Shown here piece after piece: positions 8,762 to 14,512 of a stretch of DNA of 14,512 nt. Origin of the DNA: Bacilli bacterium. GTDB taxonomy: Bacteria > Bacillota_I > Bacilli_A > RFN20 > CAG-288. A program made the position numbers and the translations under genes. The notes under the pieces were generated by a model. It was given only the letters and a program-made list of their open reading frames with translations, was not told where the DNA came from and searched no databases. Location of the stretch: assembly GCA_028707375.1 (NCBI GenBank), contig JAQWCB010000008.1, forward strand, positions 1 to 14,512, given 5' to 3'. How positions within the stretch are numbered: position 1 is the stretch's first letter; each line of letters begins with the position of its first letter.

Positions 8762-10323
8762 AATGCTATTTTATTTAGGTTGTTCTTTATGAGTTCATTC
8801 AATCGTTCTTCCTCTTTCAATTGTGCTTCAAACTCGGCTTTTAAAGCAGTAAATCGTTCTGCAAAATTGAAATCATCTTCTTCGTCCGGCAATCCTACAT
8901 AACGTCCCGGAGTAAGTACATAATCCAGTTCTCTCACTCGCTCTATAGAAGCGGATGCGCAAAAACCCGGTATATCCTTGTACTGACCGTCGGGATTGCG
9001 CCAATTGTGATAAGTGTTAGCTATTTTTGCGATATCGTTATCTTCCGGATTCTCCGAACCATTAGAAAGCTCACGGGTACGGCGATTGATCAAATGTCCA
9101 AGATTGCGGGCATCGATAAACAGGATTTCGTTGCTTCGATTACGGAATTTACCATTGGTACGATTACGACTCAGAAACCACAAAGCAGCGGGGATTTGTG
9201 TATTCAAAAACAGTTTAGCCGGAAGATTCACAATGCAATCAATCAAACCTGCACCTCCTGCTTCTATCAATGCTTTACGGATTTCTCCCTCACCGGATGT
9301 TTTGGAAGTCAAAGCTCCCTTTGCTAATACAACGCCTGCTTGTCCACTTGGTGAAAGATGATAAATAAAGTGCTGCAACCAAGCAAAGTTTGCATTCCCT
9401 GTTGGCGGAACACCATATTGCCAACGTCCGTCTTTCCGAAGCAAATCACCACCCCAATCACTTACGTTAAATGGAGGATTGGCTATAATATAATCAGCTT
9501 TCAGATCTTTGTGCGCATCATTCAGAAAAGAGCCTTCGTTATTCCATTTTACTTGTGAACTGTCAATTCCACGAATGGCAAGATTCATTTTACATAATCG
9601 CCACGTAGTTTGATTGCTTTCTTGTCCGTAAATCGAAATGTCGTTTACGCGCCCTTGATGGTCAGCTACAAATTTTTCGGACTGTACAAACATTCCACCT
9701 GATCCGCAGCAAGGGTCAAGTACACGCCCTTTATAAGGTTCAAGCATTTCGACAAGCAATTCCACCACGCTTCGAGGCGTATAGAACTGTCCGCCTTTTT
9801 TGCCTTCGGCAAGAGCAAATTCTCCCAAAAAGTATTCGAACACATGCCCCAATACATCAGCACTACGGGCTTTCGCATCTCCCAAGGCGATATTACCAAT
9901 CAGGTCAATTAGCTCTCCCAAGCTGGTCGGGTCGAGATTCTGTCGGGCAAATACTTTAGGAAGTACGCCTTTGAGCGAACTATTTTCTTTTTCTATGGCA
10001 TCCATTGCCGCATCAACAGTTTTACCGATAGTGGGTTGTTTCGCCTGCGATTTAAGATACTCCCAACGTGCTTCTTTGGGAACGAAGAATACATTCTCCG
10101 CTTTGTATTCGTCGATATCTTCTGGATCGGCACCGTTAGCCTCCTCTGCTTTCAGTTTAGCGTACAGTTCCTTAAATGCATCGGAAATGTATTTAAGAAA
10201 AATAAGTCCCAATGCAATATGCTTATATTCGGCCGCATCTATATTTTTTCGCAGTTTATCGGCCGTTTTCCAAAGCTGCTTTTCCAAAGGTTCTTCTGCC
10301 GTATTTCCGTTTTTCTTTGCCAT
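8758..10323 (-). CDS. hsdM: Type I restriction-modification DNA methyltransferase subunit
   Basis: This is a complete 521-residue HsdM, the N6-adenine methyltransferase that, with HsdS, modifies the host target and forms the core of the restriction complex. The N-terminal helical HsdM domain (about 10-140) includes '[14 protein letters not shown]'. Then come '[18 protein letters not shown]' (around 178-193), the AdoMet-binding motif I D203-P-C-C-G-S-G-G210 and the catalytic NPPF at 282-285. Both motifs are intact. The start lies 2 nt after the stop of the Xre gene, so the two are probably translationally coupled, and the stop overlaps the next start as ATGA. Base composition is closer to hsdR than to the AT-rich genes between them. 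Confidence 0.97.
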   Translation of the reverse strand: MAKKNGNTAEEPLEKQLWKTADKLRKNIDAAEYKHIALGLIFLKYISDAFKELYAKLKAEEANGADPEDIDEYKAENVFFVPKEARWEYLKSQAKQPTIGKTVDAAMDAIEKENSSLKGVLPKVFARQNLDPTSLGELIDLIGNIALGDAKARSADVLGHVFEYFLGEFALAEGKKGGQFYTPRSVVELLVEMLEPYKGRVLDPCCGSGGMFVQSEKFVADHQGRVNDISIYGQESNQTTWRLCKMNLAIRGIDSSQVKWNNEGSFLNDAHKDLKADYIIANPPFNVSDWGGDLLRKDGRWQYGVPPTGNANFAWLQHFIYHLSPSGQAGVVLAKGALTSKTSGEGEIRKALIEAGGAGLIDCIVNLPAKLFLNTQIPAALWFLSRNRTNGKFRNRSNEILFIDARNLGHLINRRTRELSNGSENPEDNDIAKIANTYHNWRNPDGQYKDIPGFCASASIERVRELDYVLTPGRYVGLPDEEDDFNFAERFTALKAEFEAQLKEEERLNELIKNNLNKIAL

Positions 10324-10325
10324 AT

Positions 10326-10526
10326 CTATTTTTCTTCTTTATTTTCTGCAATCAAATCCTTCACATTCACATTCAACAACTCCGCAATCTGAAAAAGAGT
10401 CTCCAAACTCGGTTGTTTCCGGTTGCAAGCATACGCATTGACCATTTTGAAACTCTTACCCAGTTTCTCGGCAAGCCATGTTTGTTTGATCCCTTTTTCA
10501 TTGAGAACCTCTTTGATTCGATTCAT
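10326..10526 (-). CDS. Small Xre/Cro-type HTH regulator at the head of the hsd operon
   Basis: This 66-residue protein is almost entirely one HTH_3 domain. '[40 protein letters not shown]' holds the Gln at the start of helix 2 (Q15), a recognition helix at about 26-35 and the usual '[13 protein letters not shown]' helices, followed by a short acidic/Lys tail. It is the first gene of the operon and ends 2 nt before hsdM. Small Xre proteins in this position act as controller or repressor proteins for restriction systems, delaying or limiting expression when the system enters a new host. I infer that role here. It has no effector domain. A perfect -7 box lies 24 nt upstream of its ATG. Confidence 0.9.
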   Translation of the reverse strand: MNRIKEVLNEKGIKQTWLAEKLGKSFKMVNAYACNRKQPSLETLFQIAELLNVNVKDLIAENKEEK

Positions 10527-10534
10527 ATATTAAG

Positions 10535-10558
10535 AAATTTAATTTGCTTTCAAAGTTA
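10535..10558 (-). promoter_or_regulatory. Predicted promoter of the xre-hsd operon
   Basis: On the minus strand the Bacteroides -7 box TAACTTTG (10551-10558) matches TAnnTTTG exactly and lies 24 nt before the xre ATG. No clear TTTG -33 box is present at the usual spacing. Between the box and the gene, around the likely transcription start, is a 5-bp inverted repeat AAATT-T-AATTT (10535-10545) that could be an Xre operator. The operator reading is weak, since AT-rich short repeats arise easily. Confidence 0.55.
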
Positions 10559-10585
10559 GGAAATAGTACGGGATAATAATAAGAA

Positions 10586-11023
10586 TCATCCTCTTTTTAG
10601 ATACTCCTGTTCAAACCTTTGAGACAATTTGATTATTTGTTGATTTGTAGTAACGAGTTCGATTGTGATTTTCTCTAGTTTATAAAGCATTGAGAGTGCC
10701 GCTTTCTCGGAATAATGAGTATGAAGTAGCTTCACTATCTGATTGTAATTGACACCAATTGAGCGGAAGTGAGCGTATAATTGGGTTAGTTTTGCCACAT
10801 ATTTAAGCGTTCCTTCGTCGGTTTTTATCACCCGAAAACTCTGATTAAACACTCGTGCTTTGACAAAAATCGACTTTGCATAAACGCCGGATTCTTCATA
10901 CATAGATAAAAATCTGGCATATTCCTGATCCGATAAACGAACCATGACACAGTTTTTTGCCGGATCGTTTTTAGGAGGGCGACCGCCTTTATTCCATTTC
11001 TTTTTTCTGACTTCTTTTTCCAT
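10586..11023 (-). CDS. mobA: MobC/MobA-type relaxosome accessory protein
   Basis: This is a 145-residue basic DNA-binding protein. A Lys-rich start ('KKKWNKGGRPPK') is followed by a ribbon-helix-helix-like segment ('NCVMVRLSDQEYARFLSMYE', about 24-43). The conserved segment 'FRSIGVNYNQIVKLLHTHYS' (about 86-105) is the signature of the MobC/Bacteroides MobA family. Such proteins bind oriT and help the relaxase nick DNA for conjugative mobilization. In CTnDOT-like elements the relaxase gene (mobB) normally comes next in the same direction. Here it is missing, and the Xre-restriction operon starts 59 nt downstream. The element would therefore need a relaxase in trans, or one outside the window. 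The gene name follows Bacteroides usage and is tentative; the family call is firm. Confidence 0.82.
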   Translation of the reverse strand: MEKEVRKKKWNKGGRPPKNDPAKNCVMVRLSDQEYARFLSMYEESGVYAKSIFVKARVFNQSFRVIKTDEGTLKYVAKLTQLYAHFRSIGVNYNQIVKLLHTHYSEKAALSMLYKLEKITIELVTTNQQIIKLSQRFEQEYLKRG

Positions 11024-11033
11024 ATTATTGTAT

Positions 11034-11167
11034 GTGGCAATGCCACCATTTGTAAAAATCGCACGACTTCGGAGTGTGATTATCCCCCTTGTGGGGCAAG
11101 CGTTTTGAGTAACCCGAAATGAAATGAGTTACTCAAAACACACCTTGCTATTTGCCGTTTGCAAATA
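11034..11167. other. Candidate origin of transfer (oriT) with three inverted repeats
   Basis: This intergenic stretch upstream of mobA has more symmetry than its length predicts. GTGGCA-A-TGCCAC (11034-11046) lies just before mobA. A perfect 12-bp inverted repeat, GTTTTGAGTAAC with its complement, covers 11102-11113 and 11128-11139 around a 14-nt loop. TATTTGC-cgttt-GCAAATA covers 11149-11167. Between the first two is a short CCCC/GGGG hairpin (11085-11096). None is followed by a T-run, so they are not terminators. The region just upstream of mobA is where Bacteroides mobilizable elements keep oriT. The nick site cannot be assigned from sequence alone. Confidence 0.45.
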
Positions 11168-11249
11168 CGTATCTTCGATACCATTGAGCAGAAAACTTTG
11201 ATAGGTGATGTTCCCACTTTATTTAGTGTAATTGATAGTTGTAGTACAG

Positions 11250-11756
11250 CTACATTTTCCGCCAATATTCAATATCTTCTCCAAACACTTTAAGGTGTTG
11301 AATAGCCATATTCTCCAAAAAGCCGGAGGCACTCATTCCTTTGTTTCCAAGTTTTCGTGCTATCTCGTCCAGACGTTCTCTTAACTCCTCACTGATAAAA
11401 ACTGGTTTTCGATGTTTGATCTTTGGTGTTGTAAGATACAGATCCCTATATTCCTCGAAAGCAGCTTTACGTTGGCGAGGGCTGTTTCGTTTCGTGTTAT
11501 CATCAGCTACAATCGATTTAATAGTTGAATTAGATACATCTGATTGACTATCGACATTATCAGTATCAGCAATAGTTGATTCACTTGTTGTATTAGGTAA
11601 ATCATTTTCCTGTCGAGGCCTCTCTTCCTCCTGAGGAGGAAGGAGTGGACGGGCAGGCATACTTGGGTTGTTTCTTCTCTCTTTGTTTTTGAAGGAGGAT
11701 ATGATAAAGTTTGCATCAATATCGCTCAAATTCACTTCGTCTTGCTCTTTTTTCAT
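11250..11756 (-). CDS. DUF3408-family conjugation/mobilization-region protein
   Basis: This 168-residue hydrophilic protein has a disordered N-terminal part rich in Pro, Glu, Asn and Ser (about 25-95). A compact C-terminal domain follows (about 100-168, 'KHRKPVFISEELRERLDEIARKL', 'MSASGFLENMAIQHLKVFGEDIEYWRKM'). This matches DUF3408, found in the transfer leader region of CTnDOT-like elements between a ParA-like gene and mobA, and probably a ribbon-helix-helix-type DNA binder. Here no ParA gene precedes it: the upstream neighbour is the divergent regulatory gap. It is followed by the oriT candidate and mobA. Its exact function is not established. The start codon at 11756 gives the typical acidic N-terminus 'MKKEQDEVNLSDIDANFI'. 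Confidence 0.82.
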   Translation of the reverse strand: MKKEQDEVNLSDIDANFIISSFKNKERRNNPSMPARPLLPPQEEERPRQENDLPNTTSESTIADTDNVDSQSDVSNSTIKSIVADDNTKRNSPRQRKAAFEEYRDLYLTTPKIKHRKPVFISEELRERLDEIARKLGNKGMSASGFLENMAIQHLKVFGEDIEYWRKM

Positions 11757-12067
11757 GATAAACTCTGTTTTATAAATTAATACTATTAGTCGTAGTTAAT
11801 AACTTATCTATATTAACTCTCGCAAATAAAGTAACTATTTATGAACCAGTATTCTGACATGATTTTGATGTAGTGTTTTGCTATAAATTACTACGAATAT
11901 TTTCGATGAACAGAGGATCGATTGGATGACAAGATAGAGAACACCAGAGTCAAACATACTCAAATCGGTGCCACTTGCTGCCAGCTCCCGATTATATACT
12001 GTTTTGGCAGATCCCTCAGCTTATATTTGCTCTAAAAATCAGGAATAGTAACTTTAATTTATAGGAT
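11757..12067. other. Divergent intergenic region between transfer and excisionase genes
   Basis: These 311 bp hold no credible gene. The right end carries the plus-strand promoter of the excisionase-like pair. For the minus-strand DUF3408 gene I find no perfect TAnnTTTG box, only AT-rich approximations. An inverted repeat CTGCCA (11978-11983) / TGGCAG (12005-12010) lies before the plus-strand promoter and might bind a regulator. GGTGCCAC at 11967-11974 also occurs at the tRNA 3' end, but is too short to be called an attachment site. Confidence 0.5.
12026..12056 (+). promoter_or_regulatory. Predicted promoter of the excisionase-like gene pair
   Basis: TTTG at 12026-12029 and TAACTTTA at 12049-12056 are separated by 19 nt, which matches the Bacteroides -33/-7 arrangement (TTTG, about 19 nt, TAnnTTTG) with only the last base of the -7 box differing. 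The box ends 11 nt before the first ATG at 12068, so the mRNA leader would be only a few bases long and the transcript nearly leaderless. Confidence 0.6.
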
Positions 12068-12382
12068 ATGAAGATTATTAATATCGAAGAATCAGTATTC
12101 GAAAAAATGATGGATCGATTTGGAGCATTTACCCGGAAGGTAGAAGCCATCTGCAATCGGAACAGTGATAAAAGTATGGCAAAGTGGTTGGATAATCAGG
12201 ATGTATGTGTGATTCTGAATATTTCCAAGCGTTCGTTGCAAAATTACCGGGATAGTGGAATGCTCCCGTATACGCAGATCGGGCATAAGATGTATTACAA
12301 AGCTGACGATATTGAGCGGATCACTCCATTTATCACACAGAGAGAAAAGGAATTAACTTATAAAAGAAAGGAGCGTAAATAA
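12068..12382 (+). CDS. Excisionase-like helix-turn-helix protein (first of pair)
   Basis: This 104-residue protein begins with a helical segment ('IEESVFEKMMDRFGAFTRKVEAIC', about 6-29) and continues with a MerR/HTH_17-type winged domain (about 39-86: 'KWLDNQDVCVILNISKRSLQNYRDSGMLPYTQIGHKMYYKADDIERI' in pieces). The basic tail is 'KRKERK'. This is the layout of Bacteroides Xis-like recombination directionality factors and small element regulators encoded beside tyrosine integrases. It overlaps the next gene by one base (TAATG), and both share the promoter just upstream. It probably bends DNA at attachment sites for excision or controls the divergent transfer genes; sequence cannot tell which. 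Start choice: the 12068 ATG keeps the conserved acidic N-terminus. Confidence 0.83.
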   Translation: MKIINIEESVFEKMMDRFGAFTRKVEAICNRNSDKSMAKWLDNQDVCVILNISKRSLQNYRDSGMLPYTQIGHKMYYKADDIERITPFITQREKELTYKRKERK

Positions 12383-12681
12383 TGGATAATGATAATTTGA
12401 TAACACAGAGTGATGAACAAATCGTATTCTTTTTCAAATCCCTTGAAAACATGTTGGACGGATTGGAAAATCTAACGAAAAATTATCGACCAATGCTAAA
12501 GGGCGAGCGTTATTTGACCGATAAAGAAGTTTCGGAACGATTAAGGCTGAGCCGTCGTGTTTTGCAGAATTACAGGAATGAAGGTCGGCTTCCTTTTTGC
12601 AAGTTGGGTGGAAAAATACTCTATCGGGAGTCAGATATTCAGCGAATGTTGGATGATGGGTATCGGGATTCTCTTCGTTAA
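12382..12681 (+). CDS. Excisionase-like helix-turn-helix protein (second of pair)
   Basis: This 99-residue protein has the same architecture as its upstream neighbour. A helical N-terminus ('EQIVFFFKSLENMLDGLENL', about 12-31) is followed by an HTH_17 winged domain (about 43-90) with 'YLTDKEVSERLRLSRRVLQ', 'NYRNEGRLPFCKLGGKILY' and 'DIQRML'. The two domains align over most of their length (the shared LQNYR...LP motif), so the pair probably arose by duplication. A real Shine-Dalgarno sequence, AAAGGAG (12367-12373), lies 8 nt before its ATG, which is unusual for this phylum, and the start overlaps the previous stop as TAATG. Coupled translation in a fixed ratio is likely. It may be an excision factor or a regulator. 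Confidence 0.83.
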   Translation: MDNDNLITQSDEQIVFFFKSLENMLDGLENLTKNYRPMLKGERYLTDKEVSERLRLSRRVLQNYRNEGRLPFCKLGGKILYRESDIQRMLDDGYRDSLR

Positions 12682-12690
12682 TATTTTATT

Positions 12691-12855
12691 TTTTCTTTTC
12701 AACCAATATACATCCTCCATACGGAGAACTAAATAAGCAAGACTTTACGATAAAAATACACTAATCCGCAGGATTCGGAAGATTTTTATTGGAAACAGTG
12801 CTTGGTCTTGCGTTTTAGGTCGGAGTATATTTTTGTATATTGATTGAAAAGAAAA
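12691..12855. repeat. 165-nt nested imperfect palindrome between the excisionase-like and integrase genes
   Basis: The outer arms at 12691-12712 and 12834-12855 are inverted copies matching at 21 of 22 positions. Inside them, in properly nested order, are CTCC (12715-12718) with GGAG (12822-12825), GCAAGAC (12737-12743) with GTCTTGC (12805-12811), ATAAAAAT (12750-12757) with ATTTTTAT (12782-12789), and AATCC-gca-GGATT (12763-12775). The whole could form a long cruciform or a structured RNA. It lies between two convergent genes and codes for nothing recognisable. Possible roles are a recombination accessory site, a MITE remnant, a bidirectional terminator or a regulatory RNA; the sequence does not decide. 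Confidence 0.7.
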
Positions 12856-12875
12856 TCGTATCAGAGAAATTTAAA

Positions 12876-12909
12876 AAGAGCAACCCGATTCATATCCAGA
12901 GTTGCTCTT
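12876..12909 (-). terminator. Rho-independent terminator of the integrase gene
   Basis: A perfect 9-bp inverted repeat AAGAGCAAC / GTTGCTCTT (12876-12884 and 12901-12909) encloses a 16-nt loop. On the minus strand it lies 23 nt after the integrase stop and is followed directly by a T-rich run, so it reads as the integrase terminator. Confidence 0.8.
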
Positions 12910-12932
12910 CCAATATTAGATTGTCATACCCT

Positions 12933-14153
12933 CTAACGGTTCATCTTCTGCTCTACTTTTTGCATATCCATCAGAATGCTTTGGTCTAACACTTTAGCAT
13001 AGTGTTGTGTCATTCGTGTAGAGGAATGACCAAGCATCTTTGCCACATTGGATAATGAGACGTTATTGGCTAAGGCCACCACCGAGGCAAAAGTATATCG
13101 GGCTGTATGAGTCGATAGTTTTTTATTAATCTCGCACAAATCGGCAATTTCCTTCAAATACGAATTGTACTTTTGATTGCTCATAACAGGTAGCAGCGTC
13201 CCTCGTTCTTCGCAGATAGGATATCCTTCGTATTTCTTTAGAATTTGCTGAGGTGTACTTAGTAAAGGAATATTACACATATTATTTGTCTTCTCACGGG
13301 TTTTGCGTATCCAGAAGTTTCCATTATTGTCCGTAACAATATGCTCTTGTTTCAGGTTATAAACATCAATGAATGCTAACCCTGTCCATATCGAAAACAA
13401 AAATACATCCCGAACTAATTCTAAACGATGTATCGCAAATTCTTTTTGAGTGATTCGGGTGACTTCTTCCATGGTCAGAAATTCCTTGTTAACCGGCACT
13501 TCATGGAATTTGATCCCGACAAAAGGGTTTCGACTAATGTATTCATTGGCAATCGCCAGATTGATTACTTTTTTGAAACACTTCATATAACGGATCACTG
13601 TGTTCTGTTGGCATTTCTTTTCTGTCTTCATGAAGAATTCAAAATCTCGTACCAATTCACCTTTTACTTCTTTCAGGAGTAAATCATCTTCACCATATTT
13701 TTTCTGAATCAATTCTTGTAGGTAGCGAGAGCAACATTCGTATCGGCGAACTGTAATATCGGCATAATCTATTCCAATCAATTTCCGGCATTGCTCATTA
13801 TGTTCATTGAAAAATACGATTAAGGTTTTGCGGTCTTCATCATCCATTCCCAGAAACTTATTCCGAAGAATTTTGGCAGTGATGGTTTTGCCGTTCTGCT
13901 CCATCACATTAAAGAGTTGTGATAGTCGTATTTGTGCCGATTCAATGTAATTATTGAGGTCATGAGATCTTCGATCTCGACCTCTGGAACACTCTTTGGC
14001 TTGATTCCAGAGAGAAGGATTAATGCTTTTCTTTGTACGAATCTCCTCACGCTGACCGTTTACGGTAATTCGCATACTTACGGGGGCTTCTCCACTTTTT
14101 AGCAACTGGTTCTTCTTTAAGAAGAACAAAACACCAAATGAATTTCGTCTCAT
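12933..14153 (-). CDS. int: Tyrosine site-specific integrase, Bacteroides mobile-element type
   Basis: This 406-residue tyrosine recombinase catalyses integration and excision of the element. It has an arm-binding N-terminal domain (about 1-90, starting 'FGVLFFLKKNQLLKSGEAPV'), a SAM-like core-binding domain (about 105-210) and a catalytic domain (about 220-400). Catalytic residues visible are Lys in 'IRKTREKTN' (about 284-288), H349-x-x-R352 ('HTARYTF'), H376 ('LGHSS') and the nucleophile Y385. The first catalytic Arg, expected in 'TGLR', is Ala260 ('TGLAFIDV'). Loss of this Arg is also known in the CTnDOT integrase, so the enzyme is probably active by the same relaxed chemistry. It is transcribed away from the tRNA and has its own promoter and terminator. 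Confidence 0.95.
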   Translation of the reverse strand: MRRNSFGVLFFLKKNQLLKSGEAPVSMRITVNGQREEIRTKKSINPSLWNQAKECSRGRDRRSHDLNNYIESAQIRLSQLFNVMEQNGKTITAKILRNKFLGMDDEDRKTLIVFFNEHNEQCRKLIGIDYADITVRRYECCSRYLQELIQKKYGEDDLLLKEVKGELVRDFEFFMKTEKKCQQNTVIRYMKCFKKVINLAIANEYISRNPFVGIKFHEVPVNKEFLTMEEVTRITQKEFAIHRLELVRDVFLFSIWTGLAFIDVYNLKQEHIVTDNNGNFWIRKTREKTNNMCNIPLLSTPQQILKKYEGYPICEERGTLLPVMSNQKYNSYLKEIADLCEINKKLSTHTARYTFASVVALANNVSLSNVAKMLGHSSTRMTQHYAKVLDQSILMDMQKVEQKMNR

Positions 14154-14174
14154 TTCTTTGTAATTTTAATGGTT

Positions 14175-14182
14175 CAAAATTA
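14175..14182 (-). promoter_or_regulatory. Predicted -7 box of the integrase promoter
   Basis: On the minus strand TAATTTTG matches TAnnTTTG exactly and ends 21 nt before the integrase ATG at 14153. No convincing TTTG -33 element sits at the usual spacing, so strength is uncertain. A second near-match, TAACTTTA, occurs slightly further upstream (14209-14216). Confidence 0.5.
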
Positions 14183-14239
14183 TGGAAATAAGCCCAGAGT
14201 AAAGTTATGCAAAACGCTACATATCAGCGAAATAAAATC

Positions 14240-14284
14240 TGCTTGGTGACTATTTTTGATAGTCTCGAAAAAGTCACCGATTAC
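14240..14284. other. Candidate right attachment site with palindromic arms
   Basis: TTGGTGACT and AGTCACCGA form a 9-bp inverted repeat with one mismatch around a centre that itself contains GACTAT-ttttg-ATAGTC. This looks like paired recombinase-binding arms, and it lies upstream of the integrase gene, between it and the tRNA. TGCTTGGTGA and ACCGATTAC from this segment reappear at positions 1-10 and 26-34 of the window. I infer an element end (attR) or integrase-binding site; the exact crossover cannot be placed. Confidence 0.38.
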
Positions 14285-14335
14285 GCCACCAGAAAGGTTA
14301 TTTTTTGCCCCATTTTGCACTCTCGACAGAAAACA

Positions 14336-14370
14336 AAAATCCCCGAAAGTGATTGACCTTCAGGGATTTT
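14336..14370 (-). terminator. Rho-independent terminator of tRNA-Phe
   Basis: On the minus strand a 14-bp stem (two G-T pairs) with a 7-nt loop begins 22 nt after the tRNA 3' end and is followed by a T-rich run. Its outer part is AAAATCCC paired with GGGATTTT. It separates the tRNA transcript from the integrase. Confidence 0.8.
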
Positions 14371-14392
14371 CTCTTTTTGCTTTTTCTATCAG

Positions 14393-14465
<73 letters not shown>

Positions 14466-14487
14466 AACATTGCTTAAATTGCGAGTG

Positions 14488-14495
14488 CAAAGATA
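14488..14495 (-). promoter_or_regulatory. -7 box of the tRNA-Phe promoter
   Basis: On the minus strand TATCTTTG matches the Bacteroides TAnnTTTG box exactly and ends 22 nt before the tRNA 5' end, a normal distance for a short tRNA leader. A -33 element would fall near or beyond the window edge. Confidence 0.65.
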
Positions 14496-14512
14496 AGCGC
14501 ATTTTTGGGAAA

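Noticed and set aside
9800..10441. 213-codon plus-strand reading frame opposite hsdM and xre
   Set aside because: It is a Ser-rich antisense shadow of well-supported genes, with no recognisable domain.
23..10526. BREX, DISARM or CRISPR interpretation of the defence operon
   Set aside because: There are no PglX/PglZ/BrxC-like or DISARM genes and no repeat-spacer array; hsdM, hsdS and hsdR are canonical Type I.
11080..11265. 61-codon minus-strand reading frame between the DUF3408 gene and mobA
   Set aside because: It lies over the inverted repeats of the oriT candidate, overlaps the end of the DUF3408 gene and has no domain-like features or start signal.
11967..11974. GGTGCCAC matching the tRNA-Phe 3' end as a possible attachment repeat
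   Set aside because: Eight bases are expected by chance at this scale, and the site lies inside the element between regulatory genes.

Overview
The window looks like the right-hand part, and possibly the whole, of a roughly 14-kb integrative element from a Bacteroidales genome (Bacteroides/Parabacteroides type). Signs of this are perfect TAnnTTTG -7 promoter boxes, A-rich start regions with almost no Shine-Dalgarno sequences, a tRNA-Phe gene without an encoded CCA, and a tyrosine integrase plus mobilization genes of the CTnDOT-like Bacteroides families. All family assignments come from reading the sequence; no database was searched.

Layout from right to left. At 14393-14465 (minus) lies an intact tRNA-Phe(GAA) with its own promoter and terminator, presumably host chromosome. 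Next is a palindromic segment (14240-14284) that shares two words with the first 34 bases of the window and may be the element junction. Then comes the integrase (12933-14153, minus), which has Ala where the first catalytic Arg is expected. A short convergent intergenic region follows, holding a 165-nt nested palindrome and an int terminator. Next are two overlapping small helix-turn-helix (excisionase-like) genes on the plus strand (12068-12681), a 311-bp divergent regulatory gap, a DUF3408 gene and a MobC/MobA-type relaxosome accessory gene. Between those last two is a hairpin-rich stretch that is a good oriT candidate. No relaxase follows mobA.

Where the relaxase would be expected, the rest of the window (23-10526, minus) is one compact operon of seven genes, with gaps of 12 nt or less or small overlaps: Xre regulator, hsdM, an AAA_13-type ATPase resembling the RloC/PrrC anticodon nucleases, hsdS, a DUF3644 protein with a HEPN-like RNxxxH motif, hsdR, and a PD-(D/E)XK-DUF5655 protein. 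hsdM/hsdS/hsdR form a complete Type I restriction-modification system. The three intercalated genes are predicted, from motifs, to be a tRNA-cutting suicide nuclease, a second RNase-like protein and a DNA nuclease. 

The most interesting hypothesis is that this is a layered defence operon: a Type I DNA barrier backed by two RNA-directed abortive modules and one extra nuclease, all under one Xre-type regulator and carried on a mobilizable island. The RloC-like link to Type I systems has precedent (PrrC in E. coli, rlo genes in Campylobacter). The complete combination seen here is what deserves testing.
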